DNA of 64,000 bases. Origin: Ruminococcaceae bacterium UBA6353. GTDB lineage: Bacteria; Bacillota; Clostridia; Oscillospirales; Acutalibacteraceae. Position numbers and translations under genes: made by a program. Of the stretch, positions 32,319 through 41,305 are shown in pieces; positions within the stretch are counted from its first letter, which is position 1, and each line of letters begins with the position of its first letter. Location of the stretch: NCBI GenBank assembly GCA_002437905.1, contig DJRT01000005.1, positions 51,395 through 115,394 of the forward strand, read 5' to 3'. The notes below the pieces were generated by a model. It was not told the DNA's origin and made no database searches. It saw nothing but the letters and a program-made list of their open reading frames with translations.

Positions 32319-33305
32319 ATGAATATTTACGATATCGCCGCCAAGAGCGGGGTTTCCATTGCCACGGTCTCCCGTGTGCTGAACAACAGCGCCAGTGTGC
32401 GCCCGCAGACCCGTGACCGGGTGCTGCAGGTGATGCAGGAGGAGGGGTTTACCCCCAACAATTTTGCCCGTGGACTGAGCACCGGCTCTATGGGGATGAT
32501 CGGTATTCTGTGTACCAATGTGCGGGATGCCTTTTACACAACGGCTATCGGCTATATCGAGGAGCATCTGCGCCGGCGCAATAAATACACGGTGCTGCGC
32601 TGCACCGGTCCGGAGCTGGAGGACAAAAAGGCCGCCCTGGACTACATGGTGCAGCAGAATGTGGATGCCGTGTTCCTGATCGGCTCTGCCTTCCGGGAGG
32701 ATACCGACAATTCCCACATCGCCGCGGCGGCGCAGCATGTGCCGATCATCATTATCAACGGCTATGTGGAGCTGCCGGGGGTCTACTGCGTGACCAGTGA
32801 CGAAAAGGGCGCGGTGGAAAATCTGGTGGCACAGCTCAGCCGGATGCATCGGGACCGTATCCTGCTGCTGCACGATTCGCTGACCTACAGCTGCCAGCAG
32901 AAGCTGGCGGGCTACCGCGCAGGACACGAACGGTGCGGCCTGCCGGTGGATGAAAGCCGGATCGTCCAGGTGGATCGGCGCCTGGAGGAGATCAATGCCT
33001 GCATCAAGCGGCTGCTGGTACGCGGTGTTACCTTTGACGCGGTGATCGGTTCGGAGGATATTCTGGCGCTGGGCGCGCAGAAGGCGCTGCAGCGCATCGG
33101 TCTGACCATGCCGATCATCGGATGCAATAATTCGCTGTTGGCGCGCTGCTGCTCCCCGGAGCTGACCAGCGTGGACAACGGCCTGGAGAAAATGTGCACG
33201 CAGGCGCTGGAGATGCTGGACGCCCTGCTGCAGAAACAGGAGGCTCCCGCACATGTTTCCATCCCGACCACGCTGGTGGAGCGGGAAAGCTTCCGGTTTA
33301 CCTGA
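32319..33305 (+). CDS. LacI family regulator of hexuronate catabolism (KdgR-like role)
   Basis: The 328-residue protein has a helix-turn-helix and hinge at residues 1-60 (MNIYDIAAKSGVSIATVSRVL, RPQTRDRV, FARGL), then a periplasmic-binding-protein-like sensor with GMIGILCTNVRDAFY and a C-terminal GCNNSLLARCCSPELTSVD. The ligand is likely a hexuronate intermediate such as KDG or KDPG, judged only from the neighbours. ATG at 32319 follows GGAGG at a slightly long spacing. One perfect palindrome lies at its own start site and another in the eda promoter region, so it probably represses both directions. Confidence 0.9.
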   Translation: MNIYDIAAKSGVSIATVSRVLNNSASVRPQTRDRVLQVMQEEGFTPNNFARGLSTGSMGMIGILCTNVRDAFYTTAIGYIEEHLRRRNKYTVLRCTGPELEDKKAALDYMVQQNVDAVFLIGSAFREDTDNSHIAAAAQHVPIIIINGYVELPGVYCVTSDEKGAVENLVAQLSRMHRDRILLLHDSLTYSCQQKLAGYRAGHERCGLPVDESRIVQVDRRLEEINACIKRLLVRGVTFDAVIGSEDILALGAQKALQRIGLTMPIIGCNNSLLARCCSPELTSVDNGLEKMCTQALEMLDALLQKQEAPAHVSIPTTLVERESFRFT

Positions 33306-33349
33306 CGCACCGCTGCACGGCGGTGCAGATATAAGGAGATAGAGTAGCA

Positions 33350-34750
33350 ATGAAAGCATTTATGGATGAGGATTTTCTGCTGCAAAGCGAAACGGCACGC
33401 CGGCTTTACCATGACTATGCCGAGCCGATGCCGATCATTGACTATCACTGCCACATTGATCCGCGGGAGATCGCGGAGGATCGCCGGTTTGACAACATTG
33501 CCCAGGTATGGCTGGGCGGCGACCATTACAAGTGGCGCATGATCCGCTCAAACGGCGTGCCGGAGGAGGAGATCACCGGCGCGGCGGATGACCGGGTGAA
33601 ATTCCAGCGCTTTGCCGAGGCGCTGGAAAAGGCGATCGGCAACCCAATGTACCACTGGACGCACCTGGAGCTGAAGCGCTACTTCGGCTATGACGGCGTG
33701 CTGAACGGCGAAACGGCCGAGCAGGTGTGGCAGCTCTGCAATGAAAAGCTGCGCAATGACCCGGATATGACGGTGCGGGGGCTGATCCGCCGCTCCCGCG
33801 TGGCGGTGATCGGCACCACCGATGACCCGGCGGACACGCTGGAATACCATGCGGCCATCCGCCGCGAGGTAACGGATTTCCGGGTGGTGCCCTCTTACCG
33901 CCCGGATAAGGCGGTGAATGTGCACAAGCCGGGCTTTGCCGCGTACATTGCCCGGCTGGGCGAGGCCAATGGGGTATCCATCCGCACGGCGGCGGATGTG
34001 CAGACGGCACTCTCCAAGGCGATGGATCGCTTTGCGGCGCTGGGCTGCCGGGCGTCCGACCACGGTGTGGACTATGTGATGTACCGTCCGGCGCCGGCGG
34101 AGGCGGTGGAGGCTGCCTTCCGGAAGGGGATGGCCGGCGAACCGCTGACGGTGGAGGAGACCGAGGCCTACCAGACGGCCATGCTGCTGTTCTGCGGCCG
34201 GGAGTATGCCCGCCGCGGCTGGGCCATGCAGATCCACTTCTGCGTGCAGCGCAATGTCAATACCGACCTGTTTGAGCGCATTGGGCCGGATGCCGGCTGC
34301 GATTGTATTTCCACCCGCGAGTGCAGCGGCGCGCTGACGGCGCTGCTGGATGCGCTGGACCGCACCCATGAGCTGCCGAAGACCATCCTTTATTCGCTCA
34401 ATCCGGCGGATAATGCGCTGATCGGCTCGGTGATCGGCTCCTTCCAGGGCACCGGTGCGGCCGGCAAGCTGCAGTTTGGCTCTGCCTGGTGGTTCAATGA
34501 CCACAAGCCCGGCATGGAGAAGCAGCTGACCGACCTGGCAACGCTGTCGTTGCTGGGCAACTTCATCGGTATGCTGACCGATTCGCGCAGCTTCCTTTCC
34601 TACACGCGGCACGAATATTTCCGCCGCATCCTGTGCAATCTGCTCGGTGGTTGGGTGGAAAATGGGGAATATCCCGCTGACCTGCCGGCGCTGGGGCGGC
34701 TGGTGCAGGGGATCGCCTACAACAATGCCAAGGCGTACTTTGGCTTCTGA
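33350..34750 (+). CDS. uxaC: Glucuronate/galacturonate isomerase
   Basis: It isomerises D-glucuronate to fructuronate, or D-galacturonate to tagaturonate. The 466-residue amidohydrolase-like TIM barrel begins with the typical FMDEDFLLQSETARRLYHDYA, has metal-ligand-like IIDYHCHIDPREI near residue 27, and a C-terminal SYTRHEYFRRILCNLLGGWVE. It lies 44 nt after the LacI gene (a small GCACCGC hairpin lies in the gap) and is likely co-transcribed with it. The reductase and dehydratase steps (uxaB/uxuB, uxaA/uxuA) are not in this window. Confidence 0.95.
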   Translation: MKAFMDEDFLLQSETARRLYHDYAEPMPIIDYHCHIDPREIAEDRRFDNIAQVWLGGDHYKWRMIRSNGVPEEEITGAADDRVKFQRFAEALEKAIGNPMYHWTHLELKRYFGYDGVLNGETAEQVWQLCNEKLRNDPDMTVRGLIRRSRVAVIGTTDDPADTLEYHAAIRREVTDFRVVPSYRPDKAVNVHKPGFAAYIARLGEANGVSIRTAADVQTALSKAMDRFAALGCRASDHGVDYVMYRPAPAEAVEAAFRKGMAGEPLTVEETEAYQTAMLLFCGREYARRGWAMQIHFCVQRNVNTDLFERIGPDAGCDCISTRECSGALTALLDALDRTHELPKTILYSLNPADNALIGSVIGSFQGTGAAGKLQFGSAWWFNDHKPGMEKQLTDLATLSLLGNFIGMLTDSRSFLSYTRHEYFRRILCNLLGGWVENGEYPADLPALGRLVQGIAYNNAKAYFGF

Positions 34751-34781
34751 GGCGCGCTTTTGAACAATCTTTGAACTTTTG

Positions 34782-34812
34782 CCGGCGGGGGTTGATTTCC
34801 CCCGCCGGTTTT
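34782..34812 (+). terminator. Terminator of uxaC, overlapping the next promoter
   Basis: A perfect 10-bp G+C stem (34782-34791 with 34799-34808) is followed by TTTTC. Its 7-nt loop contains TTGATT, the -35 box of the following promoter. Confidence 0.85.
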
Positions 34813-34820
34813 CGTATAAT
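34792..34820 (+). promoter_or_regulatory. Promoter of the ABC exporter, embedded in the uxaC terminator
   Basis: TTGATT (34792-34797), 17-bp spacer, TATAAT (34815-34820). The -35 hexamer lies in the terminator loop and the spacer includes the right arm of the stem. Confidence 0.78.
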
Positions 34821-34890
34821 ACTCAATTGCTGTAAAAATTGCCTGCTGTGTGAATACTATACGGAAGCAATGAGGGAAAGGAAGCGGACT

Positions 34891-36633
34891 ATGTTCAGAC
34901 GATTGTCCCGCTGCGTGCGGGAGTATAAGCGGCCAACGCAGCTGACGCTGGTGTTCATCCTGCTGGAGGCAGTGCTGGAATGCCTGATCCCCTTTGTCAC
35001 GGCGGATCTGGTCAACCGCATCCAGGCCGGCACAGACATGACGGAGGTGCTGCGCATCGGGCTGGTGCTGATCGTGATGGCGCTGCTGTCGCTGGTCTGC
35101 GGCGGCGCAGCCGGGTTCACCTGTGCCAGAGCCTCGGCCGGCTTTGCCAAAAACCTGCGGCAGGATGCCTTCCGCCGGGTGCAGAGCTTTGCCTTTGAAA
35201 ATGTGGATAAGTTTTCTTCCTCCTCGCTGGTCACCCGTATGACCACCGATGTTTCTTATGTCCAGATGGCGTTTATGACCATTATCCGCACGGCTGTGCG
35301 GGCGCCGCTGGTGATGCTCTTTTCCATCGTGATGGCTTACCTGATGGGCGGTTCGCTGGCCACCAGCTTTGTGGTGATCATCCCGGTGCTGGGCTTCGGG
35401 CTGTATCTTATCGCCCGCAAGGCCATGCCGGCGTTCCGGCGGGTGTTCCGGAAGTACGACCGCCTGAATGAGTCCATTGAGGAAAATGTGCGGGCCATGC
35501 GGGTGGTCAAGGGCTTCTCCCGCGAGGAATATGAAAAGCAGAAGCTGGGGGTTGCGGCAGAGGATATCCGCAGCGATTTCACCCGCGCAGAACGCATCGT
35601 TGCGCTCGATTCCCCCCTGATGCAGCTCTGTGTGTATTTCAACCTCGTTTTTGTGCTGCTGGTCGGCTCCCGGCTGATCGTGGAGAGCGGCGGTACGCAG
35701 ATCAATGTGGGGGAGATCACCGCCATGCTTACCTACGGCATGCAGATCCTCATCCAGCTGATGATGCTGTCGATGGTGTATGTGATCATCACCATGTCGG
35801 CCGAATCTGGCAAGCGGATACTGGAGGTGCTGGATGAACAGCCGGCACTGGAGCAGCCGGCCGACCCGGTGTACACCGTGGCAAACGGCGCGGTGGATTT
35901 TGACGGCGTCAGCTTCAAGTATTCGGCCACGGCGGAGCGGTTTGCCCTGGAGCAGGTGGATCTGCACATCCGCTCCGGTATGACGGTGGGCATTCTCGGC
36001 GGCACCGGCTCCAGCAAATCCACGCTGGTGCAGCTGATCCCGCGCCTGTATGATGTGACCGAGGGCTGCGTGCGGGTTGGCGGCGTGGATGTGCGGCAGT
36101 ACGACCTGGAAACGCTGCGCGGCGCGGTGGCCATGGTGCTGCAGAAGAACCTGCTGTTTTCCGGCACCATCCGGGAAAACCTGCGCTGGGGCAATGAGCA
36201 GGCCACCGACGCCGAGCTGGAGGAGGCCTGCCGTCTGGCGCAGGCGGACGAATTTATCCGCAGCTTCCCGGAGGGGTACGATACCTATATCGAGCAGGGC
36301 GGCACCAATGTTTCCGGCGGGCAGAAGCAGCGCCTGTGCATTGCCCGCGCCCTGCTGAAAAAGCCGAAGATCCTGATCCTGGATGACTCCACCAGTGCGG
36401 TGGATACCAGAACGGATGCCCTGATCCGTGCCGGCTTTGCCGAATTTATCCCCGAAACAACGAAGATCATCATTGCCCAGCGGGTGGCCTCCGTGCAGTA
36501 CGCAGATATGATCCTGGTGATGGACAACGGCGGCATTGCCGCCGCCGGCACCCATGAGGAGCTGCTGCAGGGCTGTGCCATCTACCGTGAAATCTATGAG
36601 CAGCAGACGAACGGAGGTGCGGATGATGAGTAA
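34891..36633 (+). CDS. ABC exporter half-transporter with degenerate ATP site (BmrC-like subunit)
   Basis: 580 residues: six membrane helices (about 1-310) fused to an ATPase domain. The Walker A loop reads GGTGSSKST, so the last glycine is Ser, and the Walker B segment is ILILDDSTSAVD, with Asp in place of the catalytic Glu. The signature VSGGQKQR is intact. This combination marks the degenerate-site subunit of heterodimeric exporters such as BmrCD and TM287/288. ATG at 34891 follows GGAAAGGAAG; an upstream in-frame ATG at 34870 lacks a site. It overlaps its partner by 11 nt. Likely cargo is drugs or lipids; this is inferred. Confidence 0.9.
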   Translation: MFRRLSRCVREYKRPTQLTLVFILLEAVLECLIPFVTADLVNRIQAGTDMTEVLRIGLVLIVMALLSLVCGGAAGFTCARASAGFAKNLRQDAFRRVQSFAFENVDKFSSSSLVTRMTTDVSYVQMAFMTIIRTAVRAPLVMLFSIVMAYLMGGSLATSFVVIIPVLGFGLYLIARKAMPAFRRVFRKYDRLNESIEENVRAMRVVKGFSREEYEKQKLGVAAEDIRSDFTRAERIVALDSPLMQLCVYFNLVFVLLVGSRLIVESGGTQINVGEITAMLTYGMQILIQLMMLSMVYVIITMSAESGKRILEVLDEQPALEQPADPVYTVANGAVDFDGVSFKYSATAERFALEQVDLHIRSGMTVGILGGTGSSKSTLVQLIPRLYDVTEGCVRVGGVDVRQYDLETLRGAVAMVLQKNLLFSGTIRENLRWGNEQATDAELEEACRLAQADEFIRSFPEGYDTYIEQGGTNVSGGQKQRLCIARALLKKPKILILDDSTSAVDTRTDALIRAGFAEFIPETTKIIIAQRVASVQYADMILVMDNGGIAAAGTHEELLQGCAIYREIYEQQTNGGADDE

Positions 36634-38542
36634 GAAAACAAATGCCCGCCGGCCGGGTGTCGGGCTGTCTACTTTGCCCCGTATCCTCAGAACCCTGTAC
36701 GCGGCCTATCCCCGTCTGGTGCCGCTGACGGCACTGTGCATTGTGGTGTCGGCGGTGGTTTCCGCCGTGCCGGCGATCTTTACGCAGAAGGTGCTGGCGG
36801 TGGTGACCGAGTGCCTGGACACCCATACGCTGAACTGGGCAACGGCCAGGGCGCGCATCCTGCCGCTGCTGGCGGCACTGATCCTGCTGTACTTGCTCTC
36901 GCTGGCGGCAACCGCCCTGTATACGCAGCTGATGGCTTATATCACACAGGGCTATCTGTGCAAGCTGCGCCGCCGGATGTTTGACGGGATGCAGAATTTG
37001 CCGATCCGGTTCTTCGATACCCACAAGCACGGCGATATCATGAGCTACTACACCAATGATATTGACACCCTGCGGCAGCTGGTTTCGCAGGCGCTGCCCA
37101 CTCTGCTGCAGTCGGCGGTGATCGTGCTGGCGGTGCTGATAATCATGCTGTGGTACAGCGTGTGGTTCACCCTGATTGTGCTGGCGGGCGTGGCGGCCAT
37201 GGTGTTCGTTTCCAAAAAGCTCGGCGGCGGCTCGGCCAAGTATTTTGTCCGGCAGCAGCAGTCGCTTGCCAAGGCCGAGGGCTTCATCCAGGAGATGATG
37301 AACGGGCAGAAGGTCATTAAGGTGTTCTGCCATGAGCCGCAGGCGGAGGCGGATTTTGACCGCATCAACGATGCTCTGTATGAGGACAGCAGCCGTGCCC
37401 ATGCCTATGCCAATATGCTGCCGCCGGTGATCATGAACATCGGCAATGTGCTGTATGTGGCGTGTGCCATGATCGGCGGTCTGTTTCTGGTGGCCGGCGT
37501 GCCCAACCTGAGTCTGTCGGGACTGGCCTTTACCATTGATATCCTGGTGCCGTTCCTCAATATGACCAAGCAGTTTACCGGCAATGTCAACCAGGTTTCG
37601 CAGCAGATCAATGCTGTGGTGATGGGGATGGCCGGCGCCCAGCGCATCTTTGCCCTGATGGATGAGCCGCCGGAGACCGATGAAGGCTATGTGACCCTGG
37701 TGAACGCGGCGGTGGCGGCGGACGGCAGCATCACCGAAAGCGAACAGCGCACCGGCCACTGGGCATGGCGCCACCCGCACGGTGATGGCACGGTGACCTA
37801 TACGCTGCTGCGCGGAGATGTGCGGCTGACGGATGTGGATTTCTCCTATGAGGAGGGCAAGCCGGTGCTGCACGATGTGACCGTGTATGCCGAGCCGGGG
37901 CAGAAGGTGGCCTTTGTGGGCGCCACCGGTGCCGGCAAGACCACCATCACCAACCTGATCAACCGGTTTTATGACATTGCCGACGGCAAGGTGCGGTACG
38001 ATGGCATCAATATCAACAAGATCAAAAAGGCTGACCTGCGCCGCAGCCTGGGGCTGGTGCTGCAGGAGACCAACCTGTTCAGCGGCACGGTGATGGAGAA
38101 TATCCGCTATGGCAAGCTGGATGCCACGGATGAGGAATGCCGGCAGGCTGCCCGGCTGGCCGGTGCGGACGATTTCATCTCCCGCCTGCCGCACGGCTAT
38201 GCAACCGAGCTGAGCAATAATGGTGCCAACCTGTCCCAGGGGCAGCGCCAGCTGATTGCCATTGCCCGTGCGGCGGTGGCCGATCCGCCGGTGATGATCC
38301 TGGACGAGGCGACCTCCTCGATTGATACCCGCACCGAGGCGATCGTGCAGCGGGGCATGGATAAGCTGATGGAGGGACGCACGGTGTTCGTCATCGCCCA
38401 CCGGCTTTCCACCGTGAAGAACGCGGATGTGATTATGGTGCTGGATCACGGCCGCATAATTGAGCGGGGTAACCATGAAAAGCTGATCGCCGAAAAGGGC
38501 ACCTATTATCAGCTGTACACCGGCGCATTTGAGCTGGAATAA
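36623..38542 (+). CDS. ABC exporter half-transporter with canonical ATP site (BmrD-like subunit)
   Basis: 639 residues: six membrane helices, then an ATPase domain from about 390. Walker A is GATGAGKTT and Walker B is MILDEATSSID, both complete, while the signature is LSQGQRQ. Paired with the upstream subunit it forms one full site (its Walker motifs with VSGGQ) and one degraded site. An insertion at about 360-400 (ITESEQRTGHWAWRHPHGDG) lengthens the linker before the nucleotide-binding domain, a feature of the BmrD-type partner. GGAGGT precedes the start, which lies inside the end of the previous gene. Confidence 0.9.
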   Translation: MMSKKTNARRPGVGLSTLPRILRTLYAAYPRLVPLTALCIVVSAVVSAVPAIFTQKVLAVVTECLDTHTLNWATARARILPLLAALILLYLLSLAATALYTQLMAYITQGYLCKLRRRMFDGMQNLPIRFFDTHKHGDIMSYYTNDIDTLRQLVSQALPTLLQSAVIVLAVLIIMLWYSVWFTLIVLAGVAAMVFVSKKLGGGSAKYFVRQQQSLAKAEGFIQEMMNGQKVIKVFCHEPQAEADFDRINDALYEDSSRAHAYANMLPPVIMNIGNVLYVACAMIGGLFLVAGVPNLSLSGLAFTIDILVPFLNMTKQFTGNVNQVSQQINAVVMGMAGAQRIFALMDEPPETDEGYVTLVNAAVAADGSITESEQRTGHWAWRHPHGDGTVTYTLLRGDVRLTDVDFSYEEGKPVLHDVTVYAEPGQKVAFVGATGAGKTTITNLINRFYDIADGKVRYDGININKIKKADLRRSLGLVLQETNLFSGTVMENIRYGKLDATDEECRQAARLAGADDFISRLPHGYATELSNNGANLSQGQRQLIAIARAAVADPPVMILDEATSSIDTRTEAIVQRGMDKLMEGRTVFVIAHRLSTVKNADVIMVLDHGRIIERGNHEKLIAEKGTYYQLYTGAFELE

Positions 38543-38546
38543 AGCC

Positions 38547-38595
38547 AAAAACCGCCGGAAGAACGCATCATTTAGCGTTCTTCCGGCGGTTTTGT
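38547..38595. terminator. Bidirectional terminator of the ABC exporter and tmcAL
   Basis: A stem of about 18 bp with an 8-nt loop has A-rich and T-rich flanks. The leftward tmcAL stop lies 4 nt beyond it. Confidence 0.87.
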
Positions 38596-38598
38596 CTG

Positions 38599-39789
38599 TC
38601 AATCCTGCCGCAGCAGGCGGGTGGTCAGGTCGGTGCCGCAGGGCTGTGGCTGCGGCAGGGTGAGGGCGTACAGGTCGCTTGCCCGCTGCTCCAGCGCAAA
38701 CACCTGCTGTGCCTGTGGCGGCAGTGTGCGCAGCTGCCGCGCACCGGAGAGCAGCGGCAGGGTGGGGTGCGCGGCGGCCAGCAGCTCCTGCCCGCGGGCA
38801 TTGAGCCCCAGCAGGCGGATGTACGGCGGCAGCCGGTGCGGCAGCTCGGCCGGGATGCCCAACAGTGCGCTCCACAGGATGCGGCGCAGCCGCGCCTCCG
38901 GATAGCGGCGGGTGCGCAGGGCGGTCAGCAGCTCCGGCAGGCTGCCGGCCGAGTGCACGGCGCGGGTCAGCCGGTGCTCCAGCCCCTCCGAAAGGTAGGG
39001 CAACGCGGCCAGCTCCTGTGGGGACAGGGTGCGCAGCCGCGCCAGCATGGCCGTTTCCAGCCGTGTGGGGTCGGCGGGCGTCTGTCCCGCGGCCAGCGCC
39101 TGCTGCAGGATCGCCGCAGCGGGTGCCGGCATACAGGCTACGGCCGCGGCGGTTTCGCCTGCCCGGATGTGGCTGCGCAGCCAGCCGGCGGAGGCGATGC
39201 CATCGCTGGCTGGCTGGCCGTGCCCGGCGCCCTGTCGCGGGACGGTCAGAACCGAAAAGGGTGCCTGCTGCCGGGCGATCGCCCGGAGATATTCTATGCC
39301 GAGGGTGTTGTTGGGGCTGGCCAGCAGGGCGGCCTCCGGATCGCCAAGCTGCCCGGCAACGGCAGCCTGCCGCGCGGCGGCATAGGGCAGCCCGGTACGC
39401 AGTGCCTGCCGCAGCGCCACCCGGTGGGCGGGGCTGTCCAGTGCCTGGGCTACGGCCTGCAGCCGGTCGGCATCGCCGCACTCGCTGCCGAAGGACAGCA
39501 CAGAAATGCAGCCAAGTGCGCGCAGCACCGCCACGCCGCCGCCGGCAAACAGTTCGGCCGGCGCCATGGCCCACGGCACCGGCAGCTCCAGCACCAGGTC
39601 AGCCCCGCAGGCCAGCGCCATCTCCGCCCGCTGCCACTTGGGCAGCAGTGCCGGTTCGCCGCGCTGGGTGAAGGCCCCGCTGAGCACCACCGCCACATGG
39701 GTGCAGCCGGCGGCGCGCACGGCGGCAATGTGCCGGGCATGTCCGTTGTGGAAAGGATCGTATTCGGCAATGATGCCGGCTGCCCGCAT
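38599..39789 (-). CDS. tmcAL: tRNA(Met) cytidine acetate ligase TmcAL (YlbM family)
   Basis: It uses ATP and acetate to form N4-acetylcytidine at the wobble base of elongator tRNA-Met. The 396-residue protein opens with the nucleotidyltransferase strand GIIAEYDPFHNGHARH, whose HNGH matches the HxGH motif. It continues with VVLSGAFTQRGEPALL and SPNNTLGIEYLRAI, typical of the family. AAGGAGGCGGC precedes ATG at 39789. It is divergent from ackA with overlapping promoters, so acetate production and acetate use in tRNA modification are neighbours. Confidence 0.9.
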   Translation of the reverse strand: MRAAGIIAEYDPFHNGHARHIAAVRAAGCTHVAVVLSGAFTQRGEPALLPKWQRAEMALACGADLVLELPVPWAMAPAELFAGGGVAVLRALGCISVLSFGSECGDADRLQAVAQALDSPAHRVALRQALRTGLPYAAARQAAVAGQLGDPEAALLASPNNTLGIEYLRAIARQQAPFSVLTVPRQGAGHGQPASDGIASAGWLRSHIRAGETAAAVACMPAPAAAILQQALAAGQTPADPTRLETAMLARLRTLSPQELAALPYLSEGLEHRLTRAVHSAGSLPELLTALRTRRYPEARLRRILWSALLGIPAELPHRLPPYIRLLGLNARGQELLAAAHPTLPLLSGARQLRTLPPQAQQVFALEQRASDLYALTLPQPQPCGTDLTTRLLRQD

Positions 39790-39840
39790 AGCCGCCGCCT
39801 CCTTTTTGTGCCGCTTTTTTCAAAAAACCGCAAAAAACGG

Positions 39841-39898
39841 TTGAAATCCTGGCAAAAATCAGTTATTATATAATACGCTGTTTATGGAATAAAGTCAA
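39841..39898. promoter_or_regulatory. Overlapping divergent promoters of tmcAL and ackA
   Basis: Rightward: TTGAAA (39841-39846), 17-bp spacer, TATTAT (39864-39869). Leftward: TTGACT (39893-39898), 17-bp spacer, TATTAT (39870-39875). The two -10 boxes abut, so polymerase binding to one should exclude the other. Confidence 0.72.
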
Positions 39899-39914
39899 TA
39901 AGGAGAGAGAACAC

Positions 39915-41117
39915 ATGAAGATCCTGGTTATCAATGCCGGCAGCTCCTCGCTGAAGTATCAGCTGATTGATATGGACGGAGAAAAGGTGCTGGCGAAGGG
40001 CATCTGTGAGCGTCTCGGCGGCGAGGATGGCACCTTTACCCACAAGGCTTTTGGCCAGAAGTGGGAGCACGCTGTGCCGATGCACAACCATACAGAGGCC
40101 TTTGAAGAGGTGAAAAAGGCGCTGACCGAGGGCGAGGGCAAGGTGATCGACGACCTGTCCGAGGTGGATGCTATCGGCCACCGCGTGGTGCAGGGCGGCG
40201 ACCGCTTTGACCGTTCGGTGATTGTGACCGATAAGGTGAAAAAGGACATCGACGAGCTGGCCGAGCTGGCCCCGCTGCACAACAAGGGTGCGCTGCAGGG
40301 CATTGAGGCGGCCACGGCGCTGTTCGGTACGGATATTCCGCAGGTGGTCACCTTTGATACCGCTTTCCATCAGACAATGGAGCAGAAGGTGTATATGTTC
40401 GCGCTGCCGTACGAGTATTACGAGAAGTACCATGTGCGCCGCTACGGTGCGCACGGCACCTCCCACCGCTATGTCAGCGGCCGCTGCTGCGAGCTGCTCG
40501 GCCGCACGGAGGGCACCCGCATCATTACCTGCCACCTGGGCAGCGGCTCCTCCATCTCCGCCATTAAGGATGGCAAGATCATGGATACCTCGATGGGTCT
40601 GACCCCCCTGGATGGCTTTATGATGGGCACCCGCACCGGCGGCTTTGATCCATCGGCGGTGACCTACATCATGGACCGTGAGCACCTGACCCCCAAAGAG
40701 ATGGATCAGATCATGAACAAGAAGTCCGGCACCCTCGGCATCTCCGGCAAGTACAGCGACGACCGGGATATTGAGGCGGCGATTGAGCGCGGCGATGAGC
40801 GCGCCAAGCTGGCGTGGGATATGCGTACCTACCAGATCGTCAAGTTTGTCGGCGGCTATATTGCGGCGCTGGGCGGCCTGGATGCCCTGGTGTTCACGGC
40901 CGGCATCGGCGAAAACCAGCCCCGTGTGCGCGCTGAGGTGATTGAGGCGCTCTCTTTCCTGGGGATGAAGTGCGACTATGAGGCCAACAAGGTGCACGGC
41001 AAGGAAACGCTGATCACCACGCCGGATTCGGCTATCCCGGCCTGGGTCATCCCGACGGACGAGGAAATGGTGATCGCCCGCGATACCATGGCGCTGGCCC
41101 TGGAACTGAAAAAGTAA
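39915..41117 (+). CDS. ackA: Acetate kinase
   Basis: It interconverts acetyl phosphate plus ADP with acetate plus ATP, the ATP-yielding step of fermentation. The 400-residue protein has the family start VINAGSSSLKYQLID, GHRVVQGGDRF, the catalytic region FDTAFHQTM, and RYGAHGTSHRYV, with the phosphate-binding HLGSGSS and FTAGIGEN. AAGGAGAGAG precedes the ATG. It is monocistronic; phosphotransacetylase, often adjacent in clostridia, is absent here. Confidence 0.97.
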   Translation: MKILVINAGSSSLKYQLIDMDGEKVLAKGICERLGGEDGTFTHKAFGQKWEHAVPMHNHTEAFEEVKKALTEGEGKVIDDLSEVDAIGHRVVQGGDRFDRSVIVTDKVKKDIDELAELAPLHNKGALQGIEAATALFGTDIPQVVTFDTAFHQTMEQKVYMFALPYEYYEKYHVRRYGAHGTSHRYVSGRCCELLGRTEGTRIITCHLGSGSSISAIKDGKIMDTSMGLTPLDGFMMGTRTGGFDPSAVTYIMDREHLTPKEMDQIMNKKSGTLGISGKYSDDRDIEAAIERGDERAKLAWDMRTYQIVKFVGGYIAALGGLDALVFTAGIGENQPRVRAEVIEALSFLGMKCDYEANKVHGKETLITTPDSAIPAWVIPTDEEMVIARDTMALALELKK

Positions 41118-41132
41118 ATATCGGCGACCCCG

Positions 41133-41166
41133 AAAGGCTCTCCGGCATGGCCGGGGAGCCTTTCTT
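41133..41166 (+). terminator. Terminator of ackA
   Basis: A 14-bp stem with one non-canonical pair (41133-41146 with 41150-41163) and an ATG loop is followed by a short T/C-rich tail. Confidence 0.75.
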
Positions 41167-41218
41167 CTCGGCGGAAGCCCGGCGACCGGAAGACGCAAGA
41201 AAAAATTACCGGAAAAGG

Positions 41219-41247
41219 TTGCACTTTTTGGCTTTTTCGCGTATACT
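41219..41247 (+). promoter_or_regulatory. Promoter of the ABC-F-asparaginase-dehydrogenase unit
   Basis: TTGCAC (41219-41224), 17-bp spacer, TATACT (41242-41247). Confidence 0.8.
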
Positions 41248-41305
41248 AAACAGGTGTGTGCGTATAGACCCGGCTTTTCGGCGCCGGATTTTTAGGAGGA
41301 CAAGC

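Noticed and set aside
36470..39574. A 1034-codon open frame on the minus strand over the ABC exporter
   Set aside because: It is antisense to two clear ABC genes and runs into tmcAL in a wrong frame; no ribosome site or motif supports it.
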